In this document: piece by piece, positions 1 through 5,975 of the stretch
How the letters are laid out: each line of letters begins with the position of its first letter
How positions within the stretch are numbered: the stretch's first letter is position 1
DNA from: Deltaproteobacteria bacterium
GTDB lineage: Bacteria; Desulfobacterota; G020345765
Assembly: GCA_030616835.1 (NCBI GenBank)
Contig: JAUWWP010000024.1
Location: forward strand, 1 to 15,842
Direction: 5' to 3'
Length of the DNA stretch: 15,842 nt
Position numbers and translations under genes: made by a program
The notes under the pieces: generated by a model
Seen by the model: the letters and a program-made list of their open reading frames with translations, nothing else
Told to the model about the DNA's origin: nothing
The model's database searches: none

Positions 1-50
1 CGAACAATCCTTTCGCAAAAAACGAACTTGCAACCCTCCTCTCCGAGTGA

Positions 51-81
51 GTCAGGCTTACACCGGTTGGCCAAGAATGGT
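51..81 (+). repeat. 31-bp direct repeat, left copy
   Basis: This stretch begins GTCAGGCTTACACCGG and recurs without mismatch at 1396-1426, with identity stopping at both edges of both copies. The two copies bracket the RAYT remnant and the toxin-antitoxin pair. Translated, both read SGLHRLAKN, but in unrelated short open frames, so the conservation is at DNA level. It looks like a dispersed genomic repeat or element end rather than a gene. Its nature is unknown. Confidence 0.85.
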
Positions 82-101
82 AAAATGGTAATGGGGGAAG
101 G

Positions 102-208
102 TAATGGGGGTCAAATCTTGAAGGTAAAAGTTAATGGGGGTCAAATCTTTATTCTTGACAAAAAAGGTAATGGGGGTCAAATCTTTATGGTAATGGGGGT
201 CAAATCTT
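102..208 (+). repeat. Four direct copies of a TAATGGGGGTCAAATCTT repeat
   Basis: An 18-bp unit occurs at 102-119, 132-149, 168-185 and 191-208. Copies two and four extend to a 31-bp identity (132-162 and 191-221) that also includes TTATTCTTGACAAA. Spacing is irregular (30, 36 and 23 bases), so this is not a CRISPR or a clean tandem array. An inverted copy sits at about 336-362. Sequences of this kind flank REP-associated tyrosine transposase genes in deltaproteobacterial genomes (family knowledge from memory). The cluster suggests repeated nested insertion or slippage at one element end. Confidence 0.8.
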
Positions 209-213
209 TATTC

Positions 214-242
214 TTGACAAATGATAATTTTCTTGATATAAA
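214..242 (+). promoter_or_regulatory. Strong sigma70-type promoter in the RAYT remnant
   Basis: A perfect -35 box TTGACA (214-219) is followed after exactly 17 bases by TATAAA (237-242, five of six consensus bases). Transcription would start near 249, pointing at the toxin-antitoxin genes 150 bases downstream. The predicted start coincides with the ATG of the RAYT remnant, so that frame would have almost no leader. The -35 box is part of the repeated element end, so the element brings a half-promoter with it. Confidence 0.6.
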
Positions 243-248
243 TTCTTT

Positions 249-356
249 ATGGCAAGGTCATTAAGGATTCAGTATGATGGAGCAGTATATCATATTAAGA
301 ACTTCTCTTTACTTATAAAAAGGATTGAAAGAAGGTTGTCAAGATTAAAGATTTGA
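249..356 (+). pseudogene. RAYT (Y1/IS200-like) transposase remnant, 35 codons
   Basis: The frame starts MARSLRIQYDGAVYHI, which is the typical N-terminus of REP-associated tyrosine transposases (xRPLRIxYxGAxYHVxxRGN). It then runs straight into a basic helix ending IERRLSRLKI and a TGA that lies inside the right element end, as the C-termini of these transposases often do. The HUH motif, catalytic tyrosine and everything between are missing. The two halves are joined in frame, so this is an internal deletion rather than a truncation. No Shine-Dalgarno sequence precedes the ATG. It is not expected to be active and is too short for ordinary ORF calling. Confidence 0.65.
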
Positions 357-399
357 CCCCCTAGCCTAGCATAAATCAAAAAGAAAGGGATCTTAAGAG

Positions 400-657
400 A
401 TGAAGAATGTAACTATAGAACTTCCTGAAGAGGTGTTCAATAAGGCCAGGATTGATCTAAAAAGTGCGTCAGAAGAGGTGAGGAAACTGATTGCACTGGA
501 GCTCTACCGAGAAAGGAAAATATCAATGTCAAGAGCAGCTGAGATTGCAGGAATGCCCCTTAGCGAATTTATTTCTCTATCTTCGTCAAAGGAAATTTCA
601 ATTTATTATACCATAGAGGATTTAGAGAAGGATAGAGAGATAGCTAAGAAACTATGA
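400..657 (+). CDS. UPF0175 family antitoxin-like protein
   Basis: This 85-residue protein matches the UPF0175 family: an N-terminal strand (MKNVTIELPEEVF) as in ribbon-type DNA binders, then the family's helix-turn-helix-like core at about 41-60 (ERKISMSRAAEIAGMPLSEF), and an acidic tail. Such proteins are usually encoded just before a DUF3368 PIN-like protein, as here, and are believed to bind DNA and neutralise the partner. An AAGGGA motif at 385-390 lies nine bases before the ATG. The stop overlaps the next start (ATGA), so the two are translationally coupled. The promoter at 214-242 probably drives both. Autorepression is expected by analogy, not shown. Confidence 0.85.
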   Translation: MKNVTIELPEEVFNKARIDLKSASEEVRKLIALELYRERKISMSRAAEIAGMPLSEFISLSSSKEISIYYTIEDLEKDREIAKKL

Positions 658-1151
658 AAGTGGTTTCAAACTCTTCGCCCCTTATAATTCTGGCGAGAAT
701 TGAAAGATTTGATCTTCTAAGAGAGATATTTTCAGAGATAACGATTCCTGACGCTGTTTACGCAGAAGTCGTAGTTAAGGGAAAGGGGCATCCAGGGAGT
801 ATCGAAGTAAAGAATTCGAACTGGATAAAGAAAGAGGAAATTGTTGGCATGGAATTCTCTAAGTATCTCCAAAATGCATTTAGCCTTGGCTCAGGAGAAG
901 CTGAATCTATAGTGTTGGCCAAAGAGTTAAGTGCCGATTTGCTTTTGATGGATGATCGTAGAGCAAGGTTGGCGGCCATCTCTGAAGGTATTGGGATAAT
1001 GGGTACAGTGGGGATTATAGAAGCGTGTTATGAGAAAAAGCTTATTACTGATCTAAGTACCATCTATCAGGGAATGTCGAATAAGGGTATTCGTATCGGA
1101 GAAGATTTGTTAAATAATAGTCTTAAAAAATTTGGTTTAGAAAGGATTTGA
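654..1151 (+). CDS. DUF3368 PIN-like toxin
   Basis: This 165-residue protein has the DUF3368 signature: SNSSPLIILARI at residues 5-16, the LGSGEAE motif at 78-84, and LLLMDDRRAR at 96-105. It is a PIN-fold nuclease relative; the acidic residues E82/E84 and D100/D101 would contribute to a metal site. As is usual for DUF3368, the first aspartate of classical PIN domains is an asparagine (N6). Full length is present and no frame damage is seen. It overlaps the antitoxin by four bases and lacks a good ribosome site of its own, as expected for a toxin made only with its antitoxin. RNase activity is family inference. Confidence 0.85.
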   Translation: MKVVSNSSPLIILARIERFDLLREIFSEITIPDAVYAEVVVKGKGHPGSIEVKNSNWIKKEEIVGMEFSKYLQNAFSLGSGEAESIVLAKELSADLLLMDDRRARLAAISEGIGIMGTVGIIEACYEKKLITDLSTIYQGMSNKGIRIGEDLLNNSLKKFGLERI

Positions 1152-1207
1152 ATAAAAAAGAGTTAGGAAGAATCGGGATCAAGCCCTAAGTTATATAGGT
1201 AACTGGG

Positions 1208-1242
1208 AAAAAGGTGAGTGAAGGTTTTTCTTTGACCTTTTT
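1208..1242 (+). terminator. Possible weak terminator after toxin gene
   Basis: AAAAAGGT (1208-1215) and ACCTTTTT (1235-1242) are perfect 8-base complements separated by 19 bases, with a T-rich right side continuing to about 1244. The stem is AT-rich with only two G-C pairs, so termination is doubtful. Confidence 0.25.
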
Positions 1243-1383
1243 TTCCTTCTAACCGGAATTGACTATTTCGCCACCTCAACCACTACTTCTGCCGACCGCA
1301 CTGTGAGCTTTACCCTTGACCCTAATGGTAATATCCTTGAAGTCTTTGATTCAAGTATTGGGCCGGGAGCAGTATATACCTAG
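1222..1383 (+). pseudogene. 3' remnant of an unidentified gene
   Basis: From 1261 the frame reads DYFATSTTTSADRTV then SFTLDPNGNILEVFDSS and ends at TAG 1381-1383. The composition is protein-like, with an xDPNGNI motif of the kind seen in repeat-rich extracellular or RHS-like proteins. The frame is open only from 1222 after a TGA and has no start codon or ribosome site, so it is the tail of a lost gene. The family is not identified. The 31-bp repeat begins 12 bases after the stop, suggesting the repeat or its insertion accompanied the rearrangement. Confidence 0.35.
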
Positions 1384-1395
1384 AGAGATCAGGGG

Positions 1396-1426
1396 GTCAG
1401 GCTTACACCGGTTGGCCAAGAATGGT
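1396..1426 (+). repeat. 31-bp direct repeat, right copy
   Basis: This is identical to 51-81 and in the same orientation, 1345 bases away. It lies 72 bases before the start of the LarA-like gene. Confidence 0.85.
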
Positions 1427-1497
1427 GATTTTCAAAAAATTGATCGCCGAGCCCATATAAATAAAGGATTTTATTTCAGGCTTCCAGGAGGCAAACA

Positions 1498-2817
1498 ATG
1501 ACTAACGAAGGGGAGAAGGTAAGGCTGCCCTGGGGGAAAGATGATTCACTGGTTTTTTCATTTCCGGAGGGATGGAAACTCAGGGCAGTTTTACAGCCCG
1601 AAAGTCCATCAAAGCTCCCAAAGTTAGACGATGAAGTTGACCGGGCCATGAAGAACCCAATCGGCTCGCCGCCTCTCCATGAGTTCGCCCGGCGCGGAAG
1701 GACCGCGTGCGTGCTGATTGACGACCGCACCCGCCCGACTCCTGTCCGAGCTGTTCTTCCCCGGGTGATCCAGGAACTTAACCAGGCTGGCGTGCCGGAT
1801 AAGGATATGGTGATTCTTATCACTCTGGGCACGCACCGCGACATGACTGAAGAGGAGATCGCGGAGCGGGCCGGTCCGGAGATCGTGAAGCGCATACGCA
1901 CGGTAAATCATCACTATCTGGACAAGGATGAAATCGTGTTTGTCGGGAAGTCTCCCACTCACGGTGTTCCCGTTACTATCAACAAGCAGGTGGTGGAATC
2001 AGATACTATCGTTTCCGTCGGATGTATCGAGTCCCACGAGCAGGCAGGCGTTGGCGGAGGCTTCAAGAACTTTATGCCGGGGGTAGCCGGTCCTGAGCCT
2101 ATTCACTTTACGCATACGGCAAAATTCCAGAAGCCCGAGCGGATCTCATCGTCCGGTATGCCCAAGGAACGCTGCCGCTTCCGGCAGGCTGTGGACGAGT
2201 GCGGCGCTCTTTTGGGACCAAAAGTCTTTATCGTCAACACCGTGCTGGACCCGATCCGCACTGTGGCCGTGGTTGCTGGTGACCCTGTCAAGGCGCACGA
2301 AGAGGGAAGAAAAATATTTGAACGGATGGCAGCCGTGCAACTCGATGAACCAGCCAGCGTGGTAATAGCGGACGCACATCCTCTTGACATTGACCTGCGC
2401 ACATCCATGAAAGCCTGCTTCAACGCATCAGCTGCTTTGGAACCAGGCGGGCTTCTCATTACGGTATCAAAGGTACCGGAGAGCCTGGGAGATCTCAGAC
2501 TCCCTGAAAGTCTCCCCTCCATAACAAAATGGATCATCAGGAATATTCCCCAAAAGCTTCTTGAACCTCTCGCTACCCGCATAAACACATCGCCGGACCA
2601 GGCCGCCGGTTCAGTCAGCCTTATGAAGATCCTGAAGACTGCGGAGGCATGGCTTTATCTCACTTCGATGACATCGGGCGTTTCAGCCCTCCAGGCCATG
2701 GGCATCGAGTTTTTCACGGATATGACCGCTCTTCTGGAGCGCGCCCATAAAATCAAACCCCGGGCTGATGTTGTAATACTTCCGAAGGCAGGGGCGTCAT
2801 TCATTGCCTGGGACTGA
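1498..2817 (+). CDS. LarA-family (DUF2088) nickel-pincer racemase-like protein
   Basis: This 439-residue protein is full length for the LarA/DUF2088 family. LarA is a lactate racemase using a nickel-pincer nucleotide (NPN) cofactor; relatives racemise or epimerise other 2-hydroxyacids. Family motifs are present: DDRTRPTP (75-82), LGTHR (110-114), GCIESHEQAGVGGGFK (175-190) and FTH (204-206). Placed against the Lactobacillus plantarum enzyme from memory, H113, H180, K190 and H206 fall where H108, H174, K184 and H200 are expected, including the cofactor-linking lysine. A clear AGGAGG at 1486-1491 fixes the start. No larB, larC or larE lies nearby, so cofactor would come from elsewhere. The substrate is unknown, but a 2-hydroxyacid fits the neighbouring dehydratase operon. 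It converges on that operon with only 29 bases between stops and no visible terminator. Confidence 0.85.
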   Translation: MTNEGEKVRLPWGKDDSLVFSFPEGWKLRAVLQPESPSKLPKLDDEVDRAMKNPIGSPPLHEFARRGRTACVLIDDRTRPTPVRAVLPRVIQELNQAGVPDKDMVILITLGTHRDMTEEEIAERAGPEIVKRIRTVNHHYLDKDEIVFVGKSPTHGVPVTINKQVVESDTIVSVGCIESHEQAGVGGGFKNFMPGVAGPEPIHFTHTAKFQKPERISSSGMPKERCRFRQAVDECGALLGPKVFIVNTVLDPIRTVAVVAGDPVKAHEEGRKIFERMAAVQLDEPASVVIADAHPLDIDLRTSMKACFNASAALEPGGLLITVSKVPESLGDLRLPESLPSITKWIIRNIPQKLLEPLATRINTSPDQAAGSVSLMKILKTAEAWLYLTSMTSGVSALQAMGIEFFTDMTALLERAHKIKPRADVVILPKAGASFIAWD

Positions 2818-2846
2818 AAAATTCCAGCTTTTTGACCGGGGAGACA

Positions 2847-3659
2847 CTACTTCGTCTTCTGCTTTTTTCCTATTGGACAAGCAGTAATACACTGGAAGCA
2901 GTAGTAGAAGCTTCCTAACATTGATGTTTGCCAGAGTTCCCAGAATACTGGGTCCTTTGTCATTTCAATTATTTCTTTCTCACCTTTTCCAAGCCACTTC
3001 CTTACAAAACCAACTAATCCAGGCAACCCATACTTCAAGATCTCAGGAGCACATTTCCTAACATCTACTTTGCCATCCTCAGTTATAGCTCCAACTGGAC
3101 ATGCTTCCATGCATAATCCACACTTATCACAGATCTCCTCATCTAATTTCTTGTCAGGTTTAAGGGAGGCATTAGTTATTACCCCGGTTATTCGGACATG
3201 TGCACCAAACCTCTTCGTTATCAGTAATCGGTTTAAACCGATTCTTCCAAGCCCAGCCTCCTCAGCCGCATGCCTCAACGAGACATCTGCTAATAGCCCC
3301 CATTTCTCTAAACTCATCTCAACAGGTAGAAACGCCGGTATCGAAATTGCCTGGTAGCCAGAGTCGTCAAGAAACTTAGAGACTTCAAAGGAAATCTTAT
3401 CCAGTTCTCGGTAAAGACAGTAGGTTTCATATTGTGCTGGTCGGACATTCTTATCTGAGCACTCCAGTGGTGCTGGGAACATTCTCACCGCGGCAACAAC
3501 TATTGTCTTTGCGTCACCTAACATTTCCTTGATTTTAGACTCGTGATCTGGCAAATGGTATAGGGACTCCACAGAGCAGACTCCTATTAGGTCTCCTCCC
3601 CACTTGAGTGCTATGCTCCTTACTTTTCTATCCAAGTCGGCATCGTATTCATGACTCAT
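2847..3659 (-). CDS. Two-cluster 4Fe-4S protein, QueG/reductive-dehalogenase-like
   Basis: This 270-residue protein carries CxxCxxCxxxCP at C177, C180, C183 and C187, a lone C203, and a second set C254, C257 and C261 near the C-terminus, enough for two [4Fe-4S] clusters. The preceding block (LRHAAEEAGLGRIGLN, 128-143) is typical of epoxyqueuosine reductase and the ferredoxin part of reductive dehalogenases. It lacks the full length of QueG and no cobalamin site is evident, so it is probably an electron carrier rather than queuosine enzyme. I place the start at ATG 3659, six bases after an AGGAGG-type site (3668-3674); a longer frame from GTG 3668 would overlap that site. It is the last gene of the minus-strand operon and a plausible electron donor to the activator upstream. 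It looks more AT-rich than the dehydratase genes. Confidence 0.75.
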   Translation of the reverse strand: MSHEYDADLDRKVRSIALKWGGDLIGVCSVESLYHLPDHESKIKEMLGDAKTIVVAAVRMFPAPLECSDKNVRPAQYETYCLYRELDKISFEVSKFLDDSGYQAISIPAFLPVEMSLEKWGLLADVSLRHAAEEAGLGRIGLNRLLITKRFGAHVRITGVITNASLKPDKKLDEEICDKCGLCMEACPVGAITEDGKVDVRKCAPEILKYGLPGLVGFVRKWLGKGEKEIIEMTKDPVFWELWQTSMLGSFYYCFQCITACPIGKKQKTK

Positions 3660-3733
3660 GATACTCACCTCCTCGTATATCTAAACCCACGTCTCCCCCT
3701 CGCCTTAGCCTACTTCGTCCGTCTGAACGGGTA

Positions 3734-4540
3734 TTACCGTTTCCGGGCAAGGATCGCTGCTCCCAAGGCACCGATAATCTGGGCATCGAACGATAGCTCG
3801 ACTACCTCGATATTGATTCCTTCCTTGAGGGCCTTTATCAGGCCAAAGTTCTTAGCGCAGCCTCCGGTGACCGTGAGCCGCTCCCTTATACCAATCCTTC
3901 TTGCTAGGGTCAAAAGTCTTTTAGCGACCGATAGTTGCACGCCGGCGGCGATGTCCGCCGGTTTCCTCCTCTGACTAATCAGGGATATGACCTCGGATTC
4001 CGCAAATACGCTGCACTGGCTGGAGATGGGAATGGGCTTGGTTGAGTCGAGCGACAGTTGCGAAAAATCCTTCAGGTTCATCTGGAATGCCCGGCTTATG
4101 GCCTCGAAAAATCTGCCGGTGCCGGCGGCACATTTATCATTCATGACAAAATCTATCACCTTGCCGTCCTCTCCCAGGGCGATCGCCTTGCAATCCTGCC
4201 CACCGATATCAATAACCGTCCTGATCAAGGGGTCCACATAATGTGCCCCGACGGCGTGGCAGGTTATCTCGGATATGTTCTTGTTGGCGAACGACAGCTC
4301 GATCCGGCCATAACCCGTTCCCACAATGAAATTTAGTTCCTTCATGTCGGTTATCTCGCTCAGCTGCTGGATGGCCTGGGCCAGGACTTCTTTAGCCGTT
4401 ACTTCCGGATCGATGGTACTGGGAATGATTGCGGAGGTGACCACTTTGCCCGCATCGTTCAAAATCACGGTCTTCCCCGTAGTCGAACCGATGTCGCACC
4501 CGGCATAATAAGCCGTCTCCTTACTCTTCTTTTCGCTCAT
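3734..4540 (-). CDS. 2-hydroxyacyl-CoA dehydratase activator (BadF/BcrA-type ATPase)
   Basis: This 268-residue protein has the length and motifs of HgdC/FldI/HadI: ATP-site DIGSTTGK (16-23), DIGGQDCK (111-118), TGGCAKN (225-231), and C137 (NDKCAAGTG) and C176 (SSQCSVFAESE), which in the family hold one [4Fe-4S] cluster at the homodimer interface. ATP binding and hydrolysis change the dimer and inject one low-potential electron into the dehydratase. All key residues are intact. It lies 28 bases after the large dehydratase subunit gene. AAAGG upstream of ATG 4540 is a moderate ribosome site. It could equally serve a benzoyl-CoA-reductase-like enzyme; the single short activator favours a dehydratase. 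Confidence 0.92.
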   Translation of the reverse strand: MSEKKSKETAYYAGCDIGSTTGKTVILNDAGKVVTSAIIPSTIDPEVTAKEVLAQAIQQLSEITDMKELNFIVGTGYGRIELSFANKNISEITCHAVGAHYVDPLIRTVIDIGGQDCKAIALGEDGKVIDFVMNDKCAAGTGRFFEAISRAFQMNLKDFSQLSLDSTKPIPISSQCSVFAESEVISLISQRRKPADIAAGVQLSVAKRLLTLARRIGIRERLTVTGGCAKNFGLIKALKEGINIEVVELSFDAQIIGALGAAILARKR

Positions 4541-4568
4541 ATTAACAGCCTTTCTTAAGAACGCTTCC

Positions 4569-5972
4569 TCACCCGTGGTGCTCCATTACATTTTCCATGA
4601 AATCGGCTACCTGCCTCCTGATACCGTCGGTGGATGTGATCCTCGTATCCGAAAGGTCGTAGTCGAAGATCAAGAGGGGAATATTATCTCGTCGGCAATA
4701 CTCCCTGAACATCCGGAGAACGGCACGTGTGTTTTTGCATCCGATGTGAGCAGCCATCATTATCATGTCGGCCTGGAACTCGCGATAAATGCGAAACAGG
4801 TCACCGAAGAAGTTTTCAACCGGGCCGCGCGTGTGCCGGGCCATGGGGCCGTAAGCCATGATGGTCGTCAGATCTCTTAGCATCGATTCCTTGCTGGTAG
4901 TATCTATGAAGGGATGTCGGTTGTAGGTAACCATGTCCATAACCGTTATTGCCCCGTAGGTATATTCCATCCACATGAAGATCTCAGGAAATATCAAAGG
5001 AGCTGGGTTCCAGAGGATGACGCGGTGCTTTTCGTTGGGGATGCCGGCTCCGTCCCTGAGGACGATGCGCCTGGCGATGTCACATATGTTCCTCATCAGT
5101 TCGGTGGCCTCGCGCGTCCCCCCGTAGAGTGGGTAACAAAGATGGCTGTAAAAGAGCAACTCGGAGCCAATGGGGGTGGGCCTGCGCTTTATCATATCCC
5201 AGGTATCGAGGGTATACTCATACGCCCGGTTTCTCTCCTCGCACACCTCCTTGAGCCTGTCGTAGTCGAGCTTCCTACCCGTATGGCGCTCTAAAAATTC
5301 TATCATGCTCCTGACCTCTCCCGTGTAATAGTTAAGCGCCTTCTGTTGGGTAAAATTATAGGGGAGGTCAAGTCGAAACACAGGAACATTCATCTTTTGC
5401 TCGATCGGCAGATATGAGGCTATCCCGCCGTCGCAAGGGGAGTTGGAGGTTATTATCGCCCGGGGCGCGGGGAACTGATCCTCTAAAACGAGGCCCAGCG
5501 TGGATTTCGGCAAAGAACAGATGTCGCCGGGGTAGCCGCTGTTCTCCGCGACATCAATGAAGTGCTCGGTAAGCTCCGCATTAAGCATTGGTAGCATTAT
5601 TCCCACTGCCTCTACACAGAACGGGACAAGCCCCAGGGCGTGGAGTATCTCCGGCGGGACTAGATCCTCGTGCCATATCACTTTCTCGGGTTCGTGGGTT
5701 ACTCTTTTCAATGTGGTTGTCAGGTATTGCAAGAGAAAATACATCATCTCGAACATTCCCTGCCGATATTCCAAAGACCGATTTTTGCCCGCCTCTTTCA
5801 TCATACCCCCCGGTCGGATGGGGAACGACAGCCATTTATACTGCCGGAGATACTTCCTGAGGGCCGTGGGGCCAATGGACAGGGTGAGGTTAGTGATCAA
5901 GGATATAATTTTTGCCATATAATATGGCACCATGGTGAATTTGTTTCTTGTGAATATCTCGTAAGCACCCAT
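4569..5972 (-). CDS. 2-hydroxyacyl-CoA dehydratase family subunit, HgdA-like
   Basis: This 467-residue subunit of the HgdB/FldB/BcrB-C superfamily is close in length to HgdA of hydroxyglutaryl-CoA dehydratase. An N-terminal 95-residue region precedes the catalytic fold, which starts at VIWHEDLVPPEILHALGL (98-115). Candidate [4Fe-4S] ligands are C152 (GDICSLPKS), C180 (SNSPCDGG) and C412 (AAHIGCKNTRA), the usual three-cysteine pattern. With its partner and the activator it would perform radical dehydration of a 2-hydroxyacyl-CoA, or ATP-driven reduction. It starts three bases after the stop of the preceding subunit gene and has little ribosome site of its own, so translational coupling and a 1:1 complex are likely. 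The substrate cannot be read from sequence. Confidence 0.88.
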   Translation of the reverse strand: MGAYEIFTRNKFTMVPYYMAKIISLITNLTLSIGPTALRKYLRQYKWLSFPIRPGGMMKEAGKNRSLEYRQGMFEMMYFLLQYLTTTLKRVTHEPEKVIWHEDLVPPEILHALGLVPFCVEAVGIMLPMLNAELTEHFIDVAENSGYPGDICSLPKSTLGLVLEDQFPAPRAIITSNSPCDGGIASYLPIEQKMNVPVFRLDLPYNFTQQKALNYYTGEVRSMIEFLERHTGRKLDYDRLKEVCEERNRAYEYTLDTWDMIKRRPTPIGSELLFYSHLCYPLYGGTREATELMRNICDIARRIVLRDGAGIPNEKHRVILWNPAPLIFPEIFMWMEYTYGAITVMDMVTYNRHPFIDTTSKESMLRDLTTIMAYGPMARHTRGPVENFFGDLFRIYREFQADMIMMAAHIGCKNTRAVLRMFREYCRRDNIPLLIFDYDLSDTRITSTDGIRRQVADFMENVMEHHG

Positions 5973-5975
5973 TTT

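Larger units (their letters stand above)
191..363 (+). mobile_element. Internally deleted RAYT (REP-associated transposase) element
   Basis: The left end (191-221) and right end (about 336-362) are inverted copies of each other with a single mismatch over about 27 bases. Between them lie only about 115 bases, where a full element would carry a transposase gene. The short frame at 249-356 keeps the transposase N-terminus and probably its C-terminal helix, with the catalytic middle missing. It is therefore a MITE-like, non-autonomous derivative of a Y1/RAYT element that could only be moved by a transposase supplied elsewhere. The end boundaries are estimates. Confidence 0.65.
1152..1497. other. 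Intergenic stretch with gene debris and repeat
   Basis: These 346 bases hold no intact gene. They contain an AT-rich inverted repeat (AAAAAGGT at 1208-1215 and ACCTTTTT at 1235-1242) that may act as a weak terminator for the toxin gene, a decayed coding fragment at 1222-1383, the second copy of the 31-bp repeat at 1396-1426, and the leader of the LarA-like gene. A small AAATAAA/TTTATTT inverted repeat sits near 1460-1477. Confidence 0.6.

Noticed and set aside
102..208. Possible CRISPR array
   Set aside because: Repeats are only 18 bases, spacers are 5-18 bases and irregular, one further copy is inverted, and no cas genes are present.
28..264. 78-codon plus frame across the repeats
   Set aside because: It is a translation of the TGGGGGTCAAATCTT repeats (NGGQI repeated) and runs through the promoter and into the RAYT remnant in another frame. 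No ribosome site is present.
1316..1501. Small plus frame ending at the larA-like start
   Set aside because: It covers the 31-bp repeat and the gene leader, has no ribosome site, and shares only the repeat-derived SGLHRLAKN with the frame at 28-264.
2103..2588. 161-codon minus frame inside the LarA-like gene
   Set aside because: It is antisense to a well-supported gene with conserved motifs, with no family match or ribosome site.
2818..2846. Bidirectional terminator between the convergent genes
   Set aside because: The 29-base gap has no stem of useful length and only short T or A runs.
2847..3659. Calling the Fe-S protein queuosine reductase QueG
   Set aside because: The cluster pattern and the GLGRIG block are shared, but the protein is shorter than QueG, lacks a visible cobalamin-domain signature and sits in a dehydratase operon.
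4914..5294. Long plus frames antisense to the dehydratase subunits
   Set aside because: They arise from codon bias of the GC-rich minus-strand genes. The sense strand carries clear HgdA motifs throughout.
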